Part shown: one piece after another, positions 37,565-50,451 of the stretch
How positions within the stretch are numbered: the stretch's first letter is position 1
Layout of the letters: the number at the start of each line of letters is the position of its first letter
Origin: Porites lobata
Taxonomy: Eukaryota > Cnidaria > Anthozoa > Scleractinia > Poritidae
DNA: 64,000 nt
Assembly (NCBI GenBank): GCA_942486035.1
Contig: CALNXK010000106.1
Span: 806,001 to 870,000 of the forward strand
Direction of reading: 5' to 3'
Made by a program: the position numbers and the translations under genes
Notes under the pieces: model-generated
What the model was told of the DNA's origin: nothing
What the model saw: the letters and a program-made list of their open reading frames with translations, nothing else
Databases searched by the model: none

Positions 37565-40500
37565 ATGTCGCAAAAATTTTCGAGTGATAGTGGTGCTCGG
37601 CCTCACCCGCTAAAACCGAAATCTAAGATTCCGGTCAGGGTTTCATGCTCCGGTAGTGACAGTGAGCAAAGCACCGGGGAAGAGTCGGGATGCAGAAATC
37701 GTCAAAGTCGGCGAACCCGGATATCAATTGCAGCTTCCCGCCAAGCGAGTGGAAGTCACAGCGACCCTTGTGTCGAACATCACAGGACACGGAACCCACA
37801 AGCAATCGGTTTAGGTAACGCATTAGTTCCATATAAAAGCAAGCAAGTCGGACTATTTGAAATTGTAAATTAATTAAACCAAATTGCTGTTTGACGTACG
37901 GAATATTATAAGCATTTCCAAAACTAAAAAAGTCACATTTCGATTTTGTCAATGGGCTTCGTCACGTGCTCCTTCCTCAATGGGAGGATTGCGTGACGAG
38001 CCAAAAGAACGTCTGCGTAGGAGGCGATGATATGGCGGAGTAATTCAGTGCTGAGGGTTATCGCGGTTTAAGTAGAATTTAAATATGTTGACTGATATGT
38101 ACTGCTTATTACAGGCTACCGAATTACCAAAGGAAAAATTATACAGGCACTAGTTAGGAGATGGTTAGCTTAGAATTACAGATTTAAGGTACAGACCTTT
38201 TTTTAGCGCTTTTTAAGCGATATGATAAATTGAGACGTTTAGACTGCTTTCACTTCATTTGCGAAATGAACAGTGAGTAAAGCACTCGTGTTGTTGTTAA
38301 TCACACAAGGCGCGCACTTTAGGCGTCTAATGTCACAGAACTTTGGCCAACATACTTATCGAACTGGCAGAGTTTTTCCTTTTGTGCATTAAAAGATTTC
38401 GCGACCGTAATGTTTTCGGGAGTTTAGAGAAACGCGCGGCTGGGCCGAGCCTTTCGAAAGAGGACTAGCACAAATTCAAGTCCTGTTAACATGACAAAAG
38501 GCTTTTAGCTATGCTTCCATAATCACTTATTTGATGTGCACCATATTGGATTTTAGGTATTACCCTTGAACCAGCACGTAACTTAAATGAAGTCCTCGCT
38601 AAAAAGGGGGACGCGACTGGAGTACGGTTTTCTTCCAAGGCAAAGAACCATGGACAGAAGTCCAAAAGTGCCAGCCCACGTGACACAAAGGCCAGTGCTC
38701 TACGAAAACAGGCTGTAATCGAAAAGGCAGCGGCTTCGTCCGGAAAGCCAACAGGGGTAAGATATTTTTTATTAAATTAAAGCTTTGGAACGTCGACGTC
38801 GCGGACATCATTAGTTTGTTTTTTTGTTTTTTTGAAACTAGAAGAGAACCTAGTGTCAAATCATAATAGATCGACACTCCCCGGCCGCTACCCTGATACA
38901 CTGTGGAAACGACTGCAACAAATGTTCTAAAAAAAGTAAATCAAAACATGTCTCCGTGCAGTCGAGACTTTTATTTTTTCATTTTTTTTTTTCTCAGTAG
39001 CTATCGAACTTTGTTTTGCAGGAAAAAAGTAGGGTATCTCCCAAAGTACTTTGTGGCCGAACGTCCTTTACGAAGGACGCCAAGGAAAAACAAGTACGGA
39101 GTACGCATGCGCCAGAAGAACTGAAGGAAGAAATCAAGTGAGTCAATATTTCTTTTGTTCATAATTTGAATGATCTTCCCGAGACTTTGGGGCTATCTAT
39201 TATGGTGAGAAAATAAAAGGCGAACCGTCGTTTACCTGCCTTTGTCTCTCTCACGAGATGCGCCTGGGTTTTTAGAAGATGAGAGTTTACTGAGGTACAT
39301 TTTTGGCAAACGCATTCGAACAAAAATCATTATTTCTATTCCTGATGATAAGAAAACTGTTACGGAGGTAGTTTCAGTCAAAGGGCCATAGAGATTACTA
39401 ATTATGGCCTGAGTGTGGCACGCGTCGAACGGGTGGGGGAGGAAGCGAAAAACTAGAGGGTGGGGAAAGGGGAGCATTTTTCTCTCCCTCTCTTACCCCT
39501 GCTACTAAGGCCCAGGCTGAATTCTTGTTTTATTCCTCTGAATATTCTTAGATTATAGCCCATGAAATTCCATTGAAGAATGTATTGGGTATCAACTGCA
39601 AGCGTTTAGATCTAAAGATAGATTAACGGGTGTATTAATATTTGTCAAGGAAGTTGCATTTTGTTTGAGACAATACTGTAATTCATGTTTCAGGTGTGAT
39701 ACAGTTCAGGTCGATAACAAATCCGTCGCCTTAAATCTCATCAAAGATCAAGAAGTTACAGTTAGCTATTCTGATGAAAGTTTTGAGGGGGAGTCATCTT
39801 CGACGACGGAGAAAACAACATCGAGCATTGAATCAGTTAATACAAGTGTAGACTGCTTTGAAAGAAGCACGACTGTTAAAAAGAACAGGCAAGTGGAGGA
39901 AATCCAAGAGCGGCAATGTGAAAAAGTAAGTGTGGATAAACAAGCTAGTGACCTTGAGGAAAAGAAGGTTCCTTGTGAGAGCCCAGCAGAAGTCTCTAGC
40001 TTGGTGGATGAAAGCTCAGCCGAACAGTTGACTGGCAACGTTGTTGAAAAGCGACTCTCGGAGCAAGCAAATTTGACGGCTGGTGAGGATGGTGATCATA
40101 CCAGCGACCCTGAAGAGCAGTCCATGTTCTGCGGCGAATCCACCGCTGGGATTCAGTTAAAGAAAAAGCAGAGCATCTGGAAATTCTTTGATAACGATGA
40201 TGATCAAGACAACGCGCTTGATAATATTAGAGTTCATGTGCCAAAGAATAATAAAGACCAAGAACAAGATGATAAATCTGAAGAAATGTCAAAATCTGTG
40301 GATGAATCACAGCGGCCTTCTGAAATCAACGATGGTGATGACAAAGAAACTGAAAAACGTGTGACGGCAGATGGTGTCTTAGAAGGGGATAAGGTGTCAT
40401 GGTCTTTATCTGTTAGTGATGACTATGATGAGAAATTTGAACAACAAAAGGAGCAGTTTAGAAGCCGCATTCAGCAGCAACTCCTTGAACTGGAAAAGGA

Positions 40501-43500
40501 ACACTCTTTGATGTTAGAGGAGTTGACTCAGGCTTCAAACCTAGTGAGATATTTTGAAAGAGATGATGCAATTATGGAGGAAGAGGGATTCGAGAACCTA
40601 TTGAACGAGAGGGATGAGACATTGGAGACGAATGAACTAGTATTTAATTGGAATGAAAATCAACCTGAATTGGGAAAAGAAAAGGTTCAAGATCCCAGTA
40701 AGATAGCCTCGAAAGTATTAGTGACACGTCCTCAAGAGGAGAGATTTAACTTGACAAAAATTGAGGGAAAATTAACAGAAGAGGATGAACTGAATCTGAT
40801 TCGGCAGCAAAAAGAGGAAAACAGAGATCGGGAGGGCTTAAGACATCAACTGATGGACAACGATACAGAGCTGAACGAGGACTCACTTCATGATGTTGGT
40901 GAAAATTCAGCTGATAAATTAAAAGGCGAACTTATACTGATTCAAAAACAGTTTAAGGAAACAGTCAGCACTTCAGCTCAGAGAAACGCTGAATTAATTA
41001 AGGCTCGAGGTTTGCTTTGCAAAGGAGATGAACTTCTGTATGAGTTCAGGCAGAGTTTAACTGAGATGCAGCAAGAACTGGAAGAAACAAAGAAGGCTTT
41101 GACTGCGAAGGATGAAGCGTTGGAATCTGTTTCAGCTTATGCGAATTATGAAGATAGCGTCTTGAAGAAAAAGCTGACCAAAGTCGTACTAGATGTGAAG
41201 AGAGTGGTTAAGCTTCAAGCTAGGCTACAAAGCTTGCTTCAGGAAAAAGACAGAAACATTAAAGGCAAAGACATCTTTATTGCTCAGTTAAAACAAGATT
41301 TGAAGCAATTTGATACTTATTTAAAGGAAAATGATAATGACATTGGGGCCTTCAAAACCACTTTGATGGAGTTAAAGAGAAATCTAGAACTGAGTCGCTC
41401 CTCTATAAGGGAAAAAGGCAAAACAATTGAAGAGCTGGAATCGTCCACTAATGTATTAAAGCAGGAGTTGGATATAAAGAATTTATCTTTGACAGAGAAA
41501 GACGATCAAATTAAACAGCTAGAATTTTCGATTGCCCAAAATAAGAAAGACTTGGAACAGAGCAGCTCTTCCTTAAAGGAAAAGAACAACCAAATTAAAG
41601 ATTTGGATTCATCCGTTGAGAAGCTAAAGGAATTTGTGGAGTTAACCAACATTTCCTTGAATGAAAGAAGCAATGAACTGCAACAAATGAAAAGATACGT
41701 TGAAGAGAAAGAAAGAGAGCTAGATATCTCAAACGGAAAGAGTCTCTTGCTTCTAGAAGAGAACAGTTGCCTTAAAAACGAATCAGCACTAATGAAAACT
41801 CAGCTCTACCAAAGCGAAGAACAAATTAATGATCTCAAAAAGGTGACTTTGACAAAAACTTCAGAGTTAAGAGAAGTGAATGGCGAGTTAGAAAAACTAA
41901 GGTACCTGCTGCAGGAAAAGGAACAGAGGATTGATTTTCTACAACGGTCCCTTGCCTCGAAAGAGCGTGACAATGATATTTTGACAGACAATATGAAAAA
42001 GAGGTTCTTTGAAATCAGAAGTCTAAAGGGCACGCTTGATGAGGCAAAAAATGAAAGGCGGAAGTTCTCAGAACTTTTTAATCTTCAGACTAGCTATTAT
42101 GAGACGAAAATCAAGCGGCTGAATTTGGAAGTAGACTGCAATAATATCTTGCTTGGAAAGAAGGAAAGGGCACTTGAAACAGCTCACCTTGGAATTCAAG
42201 CCAAAGAAGGACAGTTAGACATGCTAAAAGAACGTTTGTTCAAACAGGAGATGAGGTTTGAGCTGTACAAAAAGATTTCAACAGAGGCAGAGTACAAACT
42301 ACTACAGGAAAAGCGAACGCTAGAGAAAAGTTTGAAAGAAATGGAAACAGGTGTGTGCGAAAAGAGTAAGGAGAAAATGGAGGTAAAGAGTTTCTCAAAT
42401 GACAGAAAAAGTGATCCCGAGGCAATTGAACAACAGCATTCGAATGAAAGCAATCAAATGGAAGTAAATTATAGTTACAATGACGAGATGGAAGATAAAG
42501 ACGTCGAAGAACAAACTCATGTGACAGGTTTGGCTCAAATGGAAGCTAATATCGCAGCAATGAAGAAGGAACTGAAAAGAAGTCGGGAAAATAATGCCAC
42601 GCTTTCGAAGAGCAACAAAGAGCTAAAAGAGAAAGTCAATAAGCTGAAAAAAGAGGCAGTTGATGAAGAAAAGAGGTTAAATGAGACATTAGACAAGGTA
42701 CATGAGAGAGATGCTGAAATTTCTCGGCTAAACGGATTGTTGCAGAGGTTGGATCAAAACATGGTGTCTGAGAATGATAATGAAAAGAGGATGGAGCCGG
42801 CAAGGACAAAAGAGACAGAGGATACCACAAAAGAACCTAAGGTATTGGAAAAAACAGATGATGTTTCACGAGAATCGAGTGGACAGAACGATGACAGGCA
42901 GGAAAATGCCGAACCACCGGATGTGGTAGTTGATATTAGTATGAAGTGTGCCGTGTCTCTGTCGCAGGTGCCAGTCGACTGCACGCAGGAATTCCATGAC
43001 TCGCGACTTATAAATGAGGATGGCTTACAGGATGAGGCTGAACCAGTTGTGCTGTTCGATGGTAAAATTCAGGAAACAATTGATGCAGAAGCAGTAGAAA
43101 GTGATGATCGCAGAAAGGATGTGGCTGACCTGCAGGACTCATGGGACACCACCGGAGAAATGAGCAACTTGGAAAGAAGGGAAAATATCTTTCAAAAACT
43201 GGATAACTCGGCGCATCCTGCAAAGAATGATGAACTGCACGACATTGCTGAACATGAAGTTTTAAAAAATGACGTCATTCACCATCTGCCCTACGTAAGA
43301 GAGGCAGAGGGCACCTCACAAGACACAAATGATGTGCAAATGACAGACCCTGTACAAGATTTAGTTGAAACACGTAGCCGAGTAAGCCAAGTAGGCGATG
43401 GAATGCAGGACATCACTGAACCAGAGATGTTAGTCAACTGCCTCGTGAAGGGTGTGGCTAACCCACAAGTAGCAGGGGTTTCCAGTCAAGATACAGATGA

Positions 43501-45207
43501 CTCAAAAATGACAGATCATGTCCAAAAAGAAGCGGATTTTGAGTCACTACCGCCATTTGATGAACCACAAGGTCGGGATGATCTTCCACTGGTACGTTGA
43601 TGTCGATTTCAGTCAATTACAGAGGAATAAGACTTATCCCATTTTCTATGCTCAAGAGGCAAATTTTAGGATATTTTGAAAATCCCTTTTGCGGTAATAG
43701 AAATGACGTCAAAGTTGTATGGCGATGGAAAATTGCTGTCGATTTGTTCTTTCACAAAGTAGAATTGAAAGCTGCGAACGTCAATTTTGCAGCGACTTTT
43801 CTCAGAAAATCGTGCGCGAGTGACAGAGAAAAGATTAGATCGTCGTTAATCACTTCTATTGCCTGTTAAACAATGAGATTAAAGAAATAGATTCCATTTG
43901 TCAATCAAAATGTAGAAAGATAAACAAAACAAATTGGTACACTGGCCGCATTTTGACTTCTCTGATCTATAACTGAATAGATACAAGAAACAATAGAAAA
44001 GATTTGTTTGATACAATGAGCAGAAGAGCAAAACGCAACACCGAAATCTTGCCTCGTGGCACTCGACTTTTCCTTGCCGTCTAGGTTTCATTTAGGTTGC
44101 TGAGAGCACTTTTCACCTCATCAGTTTCTTTAGTCCCAGTTCTTAGTTGAAAACAACTCCTGCTAAACCTTTAGTAGGACTTCACTTGTGTAAATGCAGG
44201 AAATATTTTCAGGGCTTTTCGCCCGAAAAGTCACTTTTCCTGAGAGTCGTTAGCCTTTAGTTGTGTCTGTCTGTACCGTACCCATAGATCAATCACATTC
44301 ATCACGCGTAATATTCAGTTCATTGTATAGAGTCTTTTCACTCATGTGGCCAGCATCTATGCAAATGTATTGGAACAAAAAAATGTTACATAAGAAAAAG
44401 CTTCAACTTTTACAGCATGTGGGGTTAGCATTAGACCCCATCGGCCTAAAGCCCTCGGACACCTCATCAAGTTTACACAACGTAGGATTCCTTATCGCTT
44501 TGGTTTCGAGAACTGACTGTATTGATTAGGGTTAAGCACGGACTCCAAACGGTTAACTTCTAGTTAGGGTTAGGGTTGTTGCTAGATAAGTTCAGATCAA
44601 ATCACCTCTAGCCGGTCAATCCTCAGTGGCCTTGTGGTAAGGACATGGACTTCGGGTTCGATATCCACTCACGCTCTACGGAATTTTTTTTCCTTAAAAA
44701 TTGAAGAGACACACAAAATTGATGAACATTTGTTGAGCAGAATTTTATCTAAGTGAAGTTTGGAAGCAGTAAAGAATACTACGTTGTGTAAACTTCATAA
44801 GATGACCACGGAGTTTAGGCCGATCAGGATCGGTTTGGCACACCAACATGGCCGCCGTTTCATTGTTTTGGGACATGCAGTGGTCAATATGGCCGTCGTG
44901 ACGTCATGTGAAAACACTCTGACATTCAGCTCTTAATCTGAATAAGCGCGTGATATATAGTACTACTAATATTATCGTAAAAAGCAAGAACCAAAAAAGT
45001 GCAATATTTTTTTACCAATCCGAGTTCGACGCTCCCCTGACCAGAAGTGCCCTCAGCACCTCAAACACGAATAATATGTGTCACACTATTATTTAGTTTG
45101 TGTGTTTTCTCATTTATTTATTTTTGTTTCTGTAGGAAACATCAACTCCAAAATCTTCCAGCAGCAGCATCCATTTGTCACTGTCCTTAACCGACCTTGG
45201 CTTTTGA
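37565..45207 (+). CDS. Large coiled-coil protein of unknown function
   Basis: Five exons join in phase to 1511 residues: 37565-37814, 38557-38756, 39022-39137, 39694-43591 and 45136-45207 (stop TGA). The fourth exon alone is 3.9 kb. Residues 1-190 are basic and Ser-rich (for example KPKSKIPVRVS) and look disordered. Residues of about 190-430 are acidic. Residues of about 440-1130 are heptad-like coiled coil, rich in Glu, Lys, Leu and Gln, with recurring units of the form LKEKNNQIKDLDSS and LTEKDDQIKQLEFS. The rest is acidic and again disordered, ending SLTDLGF. I see no enzymatic motif, membrane segment or signal peptide. The layout resembles centrosomal, golgin-like or synaptonemal scaffold proteins, but nothing names the family. 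A poly(A) signal, AATAAA, lies at 45349-45354. The ATG at 37565 follows a GC-rich, CpG-containing stretch, which fits a promoter-proximal first exon. Confidence 0.85.
37960..37998. repeat. Small hairpin cgtcacg..gcgtgacg
   Basis: cgtcacgtgctccttcctca pairs imperfectly with tgggaggattgcgtgacg. It resembles the hairpin at 28056-28137 and may be a remnant of the same family. Confidence 0.4.
44617..44700 (+). repeat. tRNA-derived SINE-like fragment
   Basis: An A-box-like agtggccttgtggtaagg is followed by a B-box-like gggttcgatatcc about 30 bases on. The tRNA fold cannot be closed. It lies in the last intron of the coiled-coil gene. Confidence 0.45.
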
Positions 45208-45348
45208 ATGAATGATAAGAGGTTTTCGTTATGTTTGCTATTTTCATGAACAGTTTCCTTCGCTAAGAATTATAAGAATGAAAATAGATTTCGTTCACCG
45301 AAATCTTAATATAAAGAATATGTTCGCACGCTTTGAAGATTAATTTTT

Positions 45349-45354
45349 AATAAA
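45349..45354 (+). terminator. Poly(A) signal AATAAA, coiled-coil gene
   Basis: A canonical hexamer 142 bases after the stop of the coiled-coil gene, inside an A-rich run. The spacing is typical for an animal 3' UTR. Confidence 0.55.
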
Positions 45355-45359
45355 AAAAA

Positions 45360-47160
45360 AAGTATTTTAAATCTGTCTGTTCATGTGATGTGTTCAGATG
45401 TAGATGCAGTTCAGAAGGGGCAATGTTCATTCGTTTTTTTGCGTTCACGTTGTGTCTGAAAAATCGGAACATCCGTTGTCAACATTGATTACATCTTTAA
45501 TATGTGGTCTTTATGACCAACGCTAACGTTTCAGCTTTGCATTGGGTTAAATTCCAAAAATGATGAAGAAAACTCTAAGCCAATGCAATCCGCAGTCCCG
45601 GCCCTGTTGTTTATGTGACCTGTAGGGGAATTCTCAAGGGCGGCTCGCTGCATGCTACTTTTTCATGTCTTTTTTGGCCTAATCGTCGTTATGGTCTGGC
45701 GTCTTAATTCGTAACTTTCTATATATGCAATACAGGATATAAGTTTTACATTCTTTTTTAATGTTTCCACTTTAACGATCTATAAAGCTGCAAACTACAG
45801 TATGACCTGCGCGACCTACCACCTAGAGCAGCAAAATTATTTCAGTTTGCACAAACAATACAGTTATACATCTATAAATGATAACTTTACAGTGACCATG
45901 TGAACCATATTTTTAAACAAAATTGTGCGTGCGACATAACGTACTAATCAGAATTTATTATTAATTAAAACTAAATTTTAGAATATTTTGCACGTGCGGT
46001 TTTCGAAGTGTCTTTATTTAACTGGCCAAAAAAAAGAAGATAACATACTAATTTAAAATTAAAAGGATAAAGAACAGGCTGATCCCGATCAAGAAGAATG
46101 TAGAATAAATGCCAGCAATGCAAGACCGACAAACCAAGCACGGGAGAAGAAAGCAAATTCAGTACCAAGCATGGGAAATACTTCCAAAAAGAAAAATTAA
46201 ACAACTGCCAATGACCAAGGGGGGTACTCCGGAATTTAAGTGACAGGGATGATCGAATGGGGGCAAAAATCAAAACCCGAAAAAATCCGTAGGGCTTCAA
46301 ACAAAACCTCAAAAAATCCCTGGACCAACATTTAACCCCCCAAAAATCCCATGCCGAATTTCCTAGCCATAAAAATTTCCAGGGAGCATTAAATGACATA
46401 ACACAAAAAATAGACACATTAGTTTTGAATACCCCAAAAAATCCCAAAAAATACTTGCCAAAATTTTCCTACCCCAAAAATCCCCAAATCGAAAATTTCA
46501 AACCCCAAAACCCCTTCGATCATCCCTGTCACTTGTAATCCGGAGACGAAGTAGGGGGATTATTCGACATTAGTCACTGAGCCTGTGTTGAATAATTGTT
46601 TTAGTATAATCATTCAGATGATTACCAGAGAACTTTCTTTGGCACATTGAAGAAATGTGGGCCAGTTCACGAAATAATAGTTTAATGAGGAAGCAGCTTT
46701 GTGTGTATTGGTGTAGCTGCAATGGATTTTAAAAAATCCACTTGCTCATTAGTTCAAATTAGTGTTAACTCCTCACTGGTCGACTTCCTTCCAGTAAGTG
46801 CTTCGACCCTAAAAACACGGCAACTAAATAATACAACCTACTCTATGGGTCTTTGCAGCTGTAGTCTTTGTCGAATACTTTGACGAGGTTCTCCTTCTAA
46901 AAACAGGGAAAAATTACATTCTTATTCTTATAAACAGACGTTTATGAAAGCAAACGTCTCCCTTAATTAGATAAAATAAAGCTTTCTCTGGTGATCTTTA
47001 TTGGCTTTTTCATACAAAATAAAGTAATAGAATAGTACCAAAACTTATCATATATGATTTACACAAATTACTCATAAGCCATTTACAGGCTACTGTTTCA
47101 AAAATGGTACGAGAAGTTGCTCTTATACTTCCACAAAAAAATAAGATTTATATAAATACC
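45360..47160. other. Gap between the convergent coiled-coil and ROCO genes, left part
   Basis: No supportable gene lies here. It contains the repeat at 46228-46544 and otherwise AT-rich sequence. Open frames here are short or lie inside the repeat. Confidence 0.45.
46228..46544. mobile_element. MITE with 'tccgga..agtgacagggatgatcgaa' ends
   Basis: tccggaatttaagtgacagg at the left is mirrored by cctgtcacttgtaatccgga at the right. The interior has repeated ccccaaaaatccc motifs. An open frame on the minus strand here is a by-product of the repeat. Confidence 0.7.
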
Positions 47161-47161
47161 T

Positions 47162-47556
47162 CTTATTAGCCGAGTCTTCGGTCCGTACTGTAAATAGTCC
47201 AGTTTCGAATTAAAAATTACCGCTGAATACAAACATTAACGACACATTCATACAGGGTTAGCCTCGACGTAACGTAAGATATTCAGAAATTCTGGCAAGT
47301 AAGTGTTTGAAATTTGAATATACACAATAGACAGAGTAATAAACAGGTCTTTTTCTCGTTGGAATTTGTGAATATATTACTTCAGATTGAGGCTAAGGCT
47401 GTAAAAAATGCGTCTTCACTTCTTTAATTCAGCGGTCATAGCGAACTCGAAAATGGACTATTAAGGACCGAGTTTTTTTCCATCGATTTATGGCCCAAGC
47501 GCGAAGCGCGAGGATCCGTAATTTACAGTACGGACCGAAAAAACGAGGCTAATAAG
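47162..47556. mobile_element. Element with cttattagccgag ends
   Basis: cttattagccgagtcttcgg, tccgtactgtaaat on the left pair with atttacagtacggaccg... cgaggctaataag on the right. Inside are gcgcgaagcgcg and a second agtcc/ggact pair. Confidence 0.65.
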
Positions 47557-47750
47557 ATGTTTATTATATGGTTTCTTCCTGTTTAGGGTACCGGAAACAA
47601 GTGCAGGACGCACGATTTGACAGTCATTTGACTGGTGTCAAAAAAGAAAGTTTTATTGGCGCACGAAAACAATAGCACATAACAGAGGCTTTCCGAGAAA
47701 GTAAAAACAAATTCGCCATGTTAAAAAAGTTTATTCGGTCAAAACTAAGT

Positions 47751-48535
47751 CAGAGCACTGTAAGTTTTAGCTCTTTAATGTAACGCTGGAGTATTTTGGA
47801 AACCAGACATTGTGTCTGTCTAGAAGTCGGTTCCATCTTTCTTCCGTTTGTCCTTGTGAAAAAACACTGCAAAAGGCAAAGAAGTTTTTCCAGGTAAGTT
47901 TGTTGTCATTGTCGAAGGATTCGCTCGTTAATTGTTTTTGGGAAAACCTCCCTTTCTGCCAGTTCATTCTCGTCTTCAGTTGTGATCCGCGTTAAAATTT
48001 TCAAACGCTGACTAGAATTCTCTTCCTCGGTAAGGTTACGATTCAGTTTCTACAACAGCTTCGCTCTCATTAAAACAAAGCTAGGTTAAAATTTGGAAAG
48101 GCAAAGTCAACATCCCAGTCCTCAGGGTTTAAATACATATTTCAAAGTTTCTTCGTTGGAAAGTAAGAGCCCTGTAAGTATATTCACTCGTTAATGTGAC
48201 GCTGGAGTCTTTTGAAAACTGGACATTATTGTGTCTGGCTCGAACTCGCTTCTATCTTTCTTTCGTTGGTCTTTGAAAAAACCACTGCAAAATGCAAAGA
48301 AGGTTGTCAAAATGATCGAGTGCAGGTTGAAGGAATTACTCATTTTCTCTTAGGCAAAACGTCTCGAATCTCTGCCAGTCGATTTTCGTCTTTTTAACTA
48401 TGTACAACGATAAAATTTTCAAACACTGACTAGAATCCTCTTCGATTAGATTACGAGTTAGTTTCTTCATCGCCTTCACAAATAAACACAGTTTAAAATG
48501 TTGAAGGCCAAAGTCAACGGTTGACAGGCGTCTTA
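47751..48535. repeat. Two tandem copies of a 0.4-kb block
   Basis: 47751-48163 and 48164-48535 share, in order, ctgtaagt, aatgt(a/g)acgctggagt, tccatctttcttccgtttg-like, aaaacactgcaaaa.gcaaagaag, attttcaaac.ctgactagaat and aggc.aaagtcaac blocks. It may be the interior of a larger element whose ends carry ttattatatgg (47563) and catataataag (about 48675). Confidence 0.6.
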
Positions 48536-48894
48536 TAACTTCATTTAAACATTTTTTACGAGGTAAAGAGATTTAGACCTCCGAAATGAGCATTTTCTTT
48601 AAAACTTTTGGTCCGTATAGCAAGTTACGGACCGCGCAAATTGACCAATCGCATGGCGAAAACAGACTCAGCCATATAATAAGTAGATTTACATGTACAC
48701 TATTTGATAGCTTACGTCATTAGATAGCTTGTCACTACTATGTTCTCACAAGCTCTTCCGATAACAGCTAAAAATTGTACTTAATAGATCGATACTTCAA
48801 TGCGAAAAACTGTGATTGAACTCCAACTGAGCTTAATCTTCTAATATACATGAACGCACCAATTGTGATGCTGCTTACAATCCTGCAATAGAAT

Positions 48895-49120
48895 CTACGA
48901 ATGTAGTATGAGTGCCACCAACAGCATCACTGCTATAATAAACACTAAGCCTTTTGTTATTCTCCAGTTCCGCATGCCTCCAATCCTTGAATGTTCCACT
49001 TCTTTCGTTATCTTTTCGCGATCCATTCGACACAGGAGATGTTTAGTCCGCCAACGTACTTCGGTTGAACTGCCAGAGAAAAAGGGACATAATTCTTCAA
49101 CCTTTCGTTTCGTCAACAAC
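48895..49120 (-). CDS. Candidate tail exon with C-terminal membrane segment
   Basis: The open frame downstream of a good acceptor (rev. comp. gctacag at about 49133-49127) runs to a stop at 48895. It has a basic, charged stretch (KITKEVEHSRIGG) and then a hydrophobic run, GLVFIIAVMLLVALIL, at the very C-terminus, as in tail-anchored proteins. It could be the last exon of the ROCO-glycosyltransferase gene. However, that gene's last secure exon ends in phase 0, while this frame needs phase 1 (or phase 2 for a second acceptor inside it), so a small linking exon would be required. It may also be a fragment of another gene or chance. Confidence 0.3.
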
Positions 49121-50451
49121 AACCCTCCTGTAGCAGCGACAAAATGTATTTGTGAAAATCTGCATTCTAGTAGAAATTTTATTTTATTTAGTTTATTGAT
49201 GTTTTTTTATTGGCCCCCATACATTATCTACGAAGGTTGTGCCATGATTTTTTTTCCGGTAAAAATTAATCACGTTTTTCCTGAAATACTCGTGCAAAAG
49301 TTTTATTTACTATACCTTTTGGTACGATAAATTTTAAATGCTAAATTTTCTTCGCATATACCAATTTAAAAGCTACCTCGGGTAAAGCTGACGAACGCTG
49401 ATACTTACAAAAGTTTGTAAAAACCACAATTTTATTTTAGTCTAATATACTATCAGGGGGATTAAACATGCCGCTACTTTTAGACGATTATGCCTAAAAC
49501 ACGAGTTAAGGAACTGAATTTCCTTGACGTTCAGTTTCTCTCTGATAAAGGGAATATGTTTTGCACACCTCTCTCCTTCCATTGTGTTTTGCTCAGTTTG
49601 TTGCGGGAATTTGTTCTTGTTTTGATGTTGACCTTGTTCAAGATTGGATTCATTATTCTATTGAAGAAAAGAGAAAAGAGTATTATACTAATGCTTAATC
49701 ATTCTAGATTCATCTAAACCTTATTTGAAGATGTTTCAAGTAGTTTATTAGGGTTTTTAACATTCTTGCGATAATACAAAGGCGGAGTTCGCGCAAGTCG
49801 GTATGGGTAACTGTTTCTGTGTTCGTAAAAGTTGCATGTATATGAACATTTTGAGCTCAGAAACTCTCCGAAGAGATTCAGGGGACATTGGAACATAGCC
49901 ATATAGCCATTAACATAGGAATACATGGAATATATATAAACTATTGGTAACTCGGGAACAAAAGCATATTTTAGGGAACAGGGAACACTTAAATCGAAGA
50001 AATACTCTTAGGGAACAAGGGAACACGAGAAACATTTTGTGGGAACGGGGTAACATGTCCCCCGCCCACCCCCACCCCCACCCCCTACGCTGGAGGCCCT
50101 CGCCTCTAACTATGAATGAGACTTTGCGTCAACAGACTTACGAAAAAACACAAAAGACAAAACCACAACATTAAATGAAACGATCTCTTTGACCTTACCA
50201 CTACCGGAGGATTAGAAAACCAACACATTGTTAATATTAACGAGCATATTTTTTTTTGCTTGAAAACAAGTGCGTAAACTCGCATATAACTAAAAACCCT
50301 GGGAAGAGAAAGAATTATTCGACACAATTCTTACCCATAAATGACCAAGAAAGTAATGTCGACTTTCCTAACTACTCACTAACGTCGAGATCATCGATGT
50401 ACTGACCGTGAGATAAAAATGATTTAAAATGAAACTTGGTTTAGACTTTAC

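Noticed and set aside
44563..44575. agggttagggtt as a telomere-like repeat
   Set aside because: Only two units are present, inside an intron.
45971..46447. 158-codon minus-strand frame
   Set aside because: It lies largely in the inverted-repeat element 46228-46544 and its Phe/Trp-rich product reflects the ccccaaaaatccc repeats.
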